The notes under the pieces: model-generated
Seen by the model: only the letters and a program-made list of their open reading frames with translations
Databases searched by the model: none
What the model was told of the DNA's origin: nothing
Assembly (NCBI GenBank): GCA_012932295.1
Contig: JAAONU010000001.1
Coordinates: forward strand, 61,630,927 to 61,694,926
Reading direction: 5' to 3'
Origin: Cyclina sinensis
Lineage: Eukaryota > Mollusca > Bivalvia > Venerida > Veneridae
DNA length: 64,000 nucleotides
Part shown: piece by piece, positions 58,390-64,000 of the stretch
Layout of the letters: the number at the start of each line of letters is the position of its first letter
Position numbering within the stretch: the stretch's first letter is position 1
Program-made: the position numbers and the translations under genes

Positions 58390-61300
58390 TTTTTTTTTGA
58401 TAGACGAAAAAGTGGTATTTCGTGTCTTGTATTATGTGAAAATCATGTGTCATAAATGACTGAAATACGACTATAGACACAAATAGATTTTATATTTGTT
58501 ACATATAGCGCAAATGTTCACAAAAATATTTCAAAACATGTGTGTAAATCTGTTTTCAAGTGTGCAGGTAAACAAATTTACCTCTGAAGCATGTGTTCAC
58601 CACTTGTCTCTTATTTATCTAACCTGTTCACATACAATCTAATAATTTTATTCACTTGCACGGATATTGCGTGAATACATTGTCAGGTTTTGTCAGTGAA
58701 AAATTCAGAATACACGTTTTAGAGATTACCTTTACTCACAATCACTTTGTTGCTAGGACAGAAAACGTTGTACAAAATGTCACGAATCAGTATAGAGCTT
58801 ATCAGTGACTGGTTCTTTAAGACAAGGATCAGACAAACATACCATTCGCGCTTCCGTTTGCCTGTTATTAGAGCATCATATGCATGATATCAGATTGAAT
58901 GACATAATTATTGAATTATATTGAGCTTTACTAATGGTGGAGACAAACAAACTTGATAGACTGATTTTTATCACTGTAGCGCAGCTTTTAGGGATCGAAA
59001 ACGTGACGCCGGTAGATTCAAGAATTACATGTTTACTTAACCGAATGGTAAAGCCCTGTTTTACCTTAAAATAACTTTAAAAGGAAAAACGAAGGGTAAA
59101 TATTTGAATGGTTTATCAAAAAAATTCGACCATTCCGTCTAGTCTCTTTGATGACCGTTCTTTCGTTCTTTCGTTTCTTTTAGTATAAATATTTTATTTA
59201 TTCTAATTACTACAAGACTAAATTAACAATAATTGTCTTTTTCAATATTTCCAACAGTAAAAGATAATTCTTTCTCGCGCAAAGAGTTTGTTGAGAACGA
59301 TGTGCTTTGTCAACTTTTCTGATAAAATGAATGTTCTTGGTGCTTTGCCTTTTTCCAGCTGAAGCATTGTTTTTGATATTCATGCACATCACACACTTAC
59401 GAGCAAGTAAGAAACAATATGTTAACATAGACTAACGGTTTAAAACGGCACCGATAACAAAAATATTCTGTCAAAGGCCATATGGTAAAAAGCTCATGAA
59501 AGCTTCTCAGAAATAAAGTAATACTATCCTTGTTAAAGAGTTAAATATCTTAACCTTCTTCATAAACATGAAATATATCTGATTTTGTTTTATACCAGAT
59601 TAACATTGCTTGTCACTGCGTCATTCGTTGATGTCCAACCGATATACCCAAAACAATACAAGTAAATTAACAAGTAAAGCACGTTTAAGAATTTTGTACC
59701 ATCTACAGACTACATAATTATACGTTAACTAATTTTGCTTCAACTGTTAGAAATAAAAAAAATCAGATATTGTAAATGCTTACCATGTTTGTTTTAGACT
59801 ATTGTACAATGAACTGTTTTATTCACCATCGTATTTAGACAGTTGACAGGCTATTTTAAAAGTTCTGTGTTTTCAAGCATTCTTTTATAATCAGTATTTT
59901 AATTTACAAGCCGAGTCTTAGCATACTAGTAGCTAGAAAAGTGAATAGTTAGTCGAAGTGTCAAGTCTCCTTATACAGTTTTCAATAGAATAAAAACGGG
60001 ACACTATTGCATTTGTTGTGAGTAACAATACGCTGTAAATGCTTAGCTTATACAATGTGTTCATTAAATGATCATTCATATTTATCCAATTATTGACAAC
60101 AAGAAGATGAAAATGTGATGTGGTGATCAATAAAATTAAGAAGAGGTTTACTTTTTACGTTGTAAATCTTCGAGTAAAATAATAATTTGTGTTTTTGAGA
60201 AAACGTAAAAAAAATATTGACCACTTTTGCGTCATCGCAGATGCTTTTACAATTCATAGTCGACAAGTTGTATGCCATCTTAATTGTCATCCAACTTTAT
60301 ATTTAATCTAGGGTAAATATTTAAGAACATAACTTAAGTAAACTTTTACGAGAAGGTTAAGTAAATTAAAGTTTTGTAAGTGTATACTTCATAATTCAGA
60401 AGTTACCTCTTCTGCATTAGGTTGGTCCTAAATATGTATATTTAATAATCAAAGTTTTTTTTAAAGAATAATATGTAATATACAGCTTCTTCATATGGGA
60501 TTGACCTGTCTGTAAGACTCTATAGAAACTTGCTAGAAATTCCTTATGATATTTTCAGTAAGGTATATTCTTATCAATTAGCAATTTTCGTACAAACTGT
60601 ACTAATTCAGACAAAAATGACATTATCTTATATTGTCTTTTCGTCTCGAAGGAAGCACTACTGTGTTTTGTTAAGGATATTTATTGCTCTGAAGTTCAGA
60701 TACTAGTAGTTATACAACTCGTATAATCATTATTTAGAAAAAATTGAAATGTTTCAAAATTTGAAAAAAAAAACGAACAAATTCCTTTCAAATTGCTGCA
60801 CTAGCTTCGACAAGAAAGACCAGTTAAACCATTTTTTCTCTGCAAATCATTTCCAAGTTTAGAATTTAACACAAACCTGCATGTGGCTTGGCCAAAATAG
60901 TTATCACCATTGCCGTACCATCGATCTTTTCTACCCGAGTGACGAAATATTCATTTAAAGGTTTTCAGTTGTTTTGCTTACACTGGGTTTGGTCAGGTTT
61001 ATCTCTCTCGAGGTTATGGTGGGAGCTTTGCAAGATGAACCAGTATAATTCACACACAGCAGGAAGATCGTCCTGAAAAAGGGGAAACTTCTAAAAGCAT
61101 GTGTCTGCTTAAGTACGTGCAAACGCTTTAGCAAACGTTATCTCCATATCTTTCGTGACAAGAGTCAATGCTTCTCCTTTGATGATACTGTTTGTCTTTA
61201 ATCATACTAAATAATTCGAAATAAGAGATGCTTCAGATATAATTAGCAGTAATGTTCGTTGTGTGGTAATAGGTAAAATATAATAATAACTAGACAGAAA

Positions 61301-61680
61301 AACTTATTTTTATAAATGATCACAGCTTGGTTTAACATGTATTAGTACTGTGCATGACATTTTGCATGACAAAGTGAATCTTAACTCAGTTTCGTTTTTA
61401 GTTCGACTCCAAAGTCATTCCAGTCACCTCAACAATCAAGTATTATAAATATGCAAACTCTAGAAAAATCTTTAAGTAGGTTTTACTATTGTTAAAGTTA
61501 TTTAGTGCTAATTTTATTCCCTTTAGAATGCTTAAAGCAATAGAAAAACGGCGTCTTCCTCGTTTTGATATTCAAAATCAATACGTTAATATATTTTCAG
61601 ATAAAGTCTTTAACTTAAATATTATTGATTATTCAGGTAGCGCTAGCACCAGTTATTCGATCTTTGATAGGATTAATAGA
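58390..61680. other. Intergenic DNA
   Basis: No gene supported; all frames are short and AT-driven. No strong repeat structure noted. Confidence 0.5.
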
Positions 61681-61684
61681 ATCT

Positions 61685-61825
61685 ATCATTGGGGGTGGTT
61701 GAAGATCGGGATATCCAAACCCTCAGTGACCGGTTCCCGACCGAAAACTCGCAAGAGGCTCGTTTCCGGCGGGAATCGGTCACCCTCGGGTTTGGATACC
61801 CCGATCTTCAACCAACCCCAATGAT
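61685..61825. mobile_element. 141-bp foldback (hairpin) element
   Basis: Nearly the whole element is an inverted repeat: ATCATTGGGG...GGTTGAAGATCGGG on the left pairs with CCCGATCTTCAACC...CCCCAATGAT on the right. Arms are about 60 bp with a few mismatches and indels, and the loop is about 20 bp. GC-rich against AT-rich flanks. It fits a small MITE; if transcribed it would form a long hairpin RNA. No clear target duplication. Confidence 0.75.
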
Positions 61826-61953
61826 TGATTATTTTTCTCACTAACTCTCTCATGGAACAAAAAATACAAACAAACGCAAAATATATTGAAACTAATTTTG
61901 TATGCGTATTCACGCCTGTGAACCGCCAACAACCAAATTTCCAATACACAACA

Positions 61954-61981
61954 ATGGCGGAGACACGTTTCACCGATTCAG
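61954..61981 (+). CDS. Candidate first coding exon of a gene extending to the right
   Basis: ATG in good context (CACAACAATGGCGG) followed by nine codons (MAETRFTDS) and the donor CAG|GTAAAA. The upstream region is less AT-rich than the surroundings. No partner exon was identified before the window ends. Weak evidence, given as a possibility only. Confidence 0.25.
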
Positions 61982-61984
61982 GTA

Positions 61985-64000
61985 AAAAATGGATTAAAAA
62001 ATAAACGTATTACGTAGGTTTAAACATCAGGAATGAGTAAAGTTGATGGAATAAAGTGATTTAAATGCAGATTAATGCAGATTTTAAGTGTGAACACAGA
62101 TAAATTTAAAATGTCAACGCTCGAAATGTGCTCGTATGAATACAAAAAAGTATTTCGCATTCTAAAGCCATTCGAGATAAGCCCATGTGAGATAAGATTT
62201 TCCACCACGGTTATTTTCAGTAACATTTTCGGATTTTTCTGTCTAGTTAGTGAGAACATGATATCTCTGACTATTATAAGTCATATTATAGTGAGTTTTT
62301 TACGAAAATAAGATAAAAAAAATAATAAAAGAAGACAGAAACAAGAATTAATACTGATACCGTTTTCCTTTAACCATGTTCAGCTTCAATTCTTTTGAGT
62401 TCCCTTTGGAGTTTAGAGAAATAATTCTTTCACATTAATCATCATCATTTTACAGTATTAAACTTCTAAAGCTACTTAGATGTGATATCATAAAACTTTA
62501 ATGATATATCAAGTAGTCTATTACTACACAGTGGGTATTAGGGTAAACAACCGTTTTGTAAATTAACTTCTTTTCAAACAAATTTATATTTCTCCTAAAA
62601 TTTCAAAATGTCATTCGAACCATGCCAGTGTAATATCTAACGAAGGTTATTCTCGGATTTGTACCAGCCTTATTTAAAATAATGGAACATGTTTGATATT
62701 TTTACCTAAAAAAATACCACTGCTTTGTCTTTATCATAGTCTACTCTCTGATATTTATCACACCTACCTGTTCATTTAATGTTAACGGTTTAGTTCCCTG
62801 TTATTTTTAAGAAGTCATATTCGACATGACTGGTGTTTGTCCCATCTGAAATAGTTTTACTCCCGTCTTATCCTCTGTCACCAAAGAAAATCGTTCTGAG
62901 GTACCTGAATTGCAATAAGCATTATGATAAATTATGGAAGTAGAAATTGCCTGTACAATACTCAAACATTTTCAAACGGAAATGTCTTCTGTTGTTGCGA
63001 GATGGCATAGCGGCTATAACATGGCACTTAGTGTTGTTTTTTTTCAACAAAAGATAAATACTTAAAGCAATGTCACTTGCATTTTCAGTCAGCTGCTGTT
63101 TAACTTGAGTAAAATTTGCCTGAAAAAATTTCAGACCTCGTTAATGTTTTGGCGTGATTTTATAACGTTATAAGGGTACTCTGATAACAAAATTTGTTAT
63201 AAGCACTTGACTGTCAAGCTCTGACAGCGGTTAACTGCGTTTAGGAGTTCCGTATGCGACACAAAGAGTTTTTTACTGACACTTAAAACGTGAACCATAG
63301 ACAAGCTAACTAGCAACATATAAAATATTAAAATGACAAATATTTTCAAAAATGATTTGGAACTATAACCTGAAATCTGTTGTTATCTATATCTGTTGAT
63401 AGAAAAAGGCAATACTGCAGTGAAACAAATTTGGCATTTATTTCAATTTATTAATAGAAATCTATGATTGAAAACGTGTGGCAAAATTTGAAAAAAATGA
63501 GGATTTTGCGAGTAGTTTGTCACATTTTCAGATCTTTTTTTTTAACAACTGTTCTCATTATAAATTATGTATGTATGTTTTAGCTTGTTTGTTCTAGAAG
63601 ACATACAGGCCTTTTTGTATTAATTTTGAGCCATATAAAAAGATAACGACACAAGGAAGCCTGCCTGTTACTTTTTTTAACAATGCAAAATTATGTTAAA
63701 CTCAGTTTCCGTGCATGAAGCCGTTGTAAACCTGTAATGTCAATGCATTTACGTAACAGTCCGATCTTGGGGCCTACCTAAATGAACGTCACCTCTCACG
63801 TTTCGCGATTGCTGAAAATGCATGTCAGTATGCTGTGATAACAGTATAATTTACATAAAGCGAACACCCTACACAAGAAAATAGAGCTTAAACACGTTTT
63901 AGCGAAGCCGTAACATCCTGTACGTGAGCTTGCTGAAGTCATAGCGGAATGTTGAAATTTTGGAATGAACTGAAGTTGAGTAACAGGCAATAAAAAACAA
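61985..64000. other. Intergenic or intronic DNA
   Basis: No gene supported. The open frames at 62020-62311 on both strands overlap and look like chance. Confidence 0.45.

Noticed and set aside
61489..61973. Open frames on both strands across the hairpin (shared residues on each strand)
   Set aside because: The mirrored residues on the two strands arise from the inverted repeat itself.
1..64000. Reverse transcriptase, integrase or endogenous viral genes
   Set aside because: No open frame or recognisable motif of these families was found; the only transposition enzyme seen is the mariner transposase.

Overview
This is an AT-rich stretch of animal nuclear DNA, almost certainly from a bivalve mollusc, perhaps a venerid-type clam. 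The evidence is GT-AG introns, a D34D mariner transposon, a tRNA-derived SINE with a V-domain-like segment, many microsatellites, and several tandem-repeat elements with hairpin heads and (TCCG)n tracts of the kind that crowd bivalve genomes. Genes are sparse: most of the window is intergenic sequence and repeats, and most long open frames are chance or repeat-derived.

Left part (1-17.5 kb): intergenic DNA; a complete-looking mariner element (2917-4774, perfect 29-bp inverted ends, TA on both sides) whose transposase frame is uninterrupted once a 185-bp intron is removed; diverged local repeats (about 6.8-11.1 kb), one interrupted by a SINE (10664-10885); and a 1.85-kb minisatellite with a 52-bp unit (about 11.24-13.1 kb).

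Centre (about 17.57-37.44 kb): a head-to-tail duplication of a unit of about 10 kb. Each unit carries a two-exon clan-2-like cytochrome P450 on the + strand, then, convergently on the - strand, a small four-exon gene too finely split to appear as a long open frame. Both P450 copies are dead, by different mutations and insertions. Both small genes look intact and encode secreted proteins of 97 residues: signal peptide, short Lys/Pro spacer, a six-cysteine domain resembling a pacifastin inhibitor domain, and a cationic tail with proline at every third residue. Each has a TATA box and a poly(A) signal at matching positions. This paralogous pair is the most interesting content of the window; its function is unknown.

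Right part (37.4-64 kb): mostly intergenic, with three more tandem-repeat elements (40.65, 53.87 and 57.0 kb), a 40-bp-class minisatellite, a TTAA-flanked element with inverted ends (55657-56439), a 141-bp hairpin element (61685-61825), and two short stretches that look like single exons of larger genes (56472-56518 and 61954-61981), both low confidence. All calls come from reading the sequence; no database search was possible.
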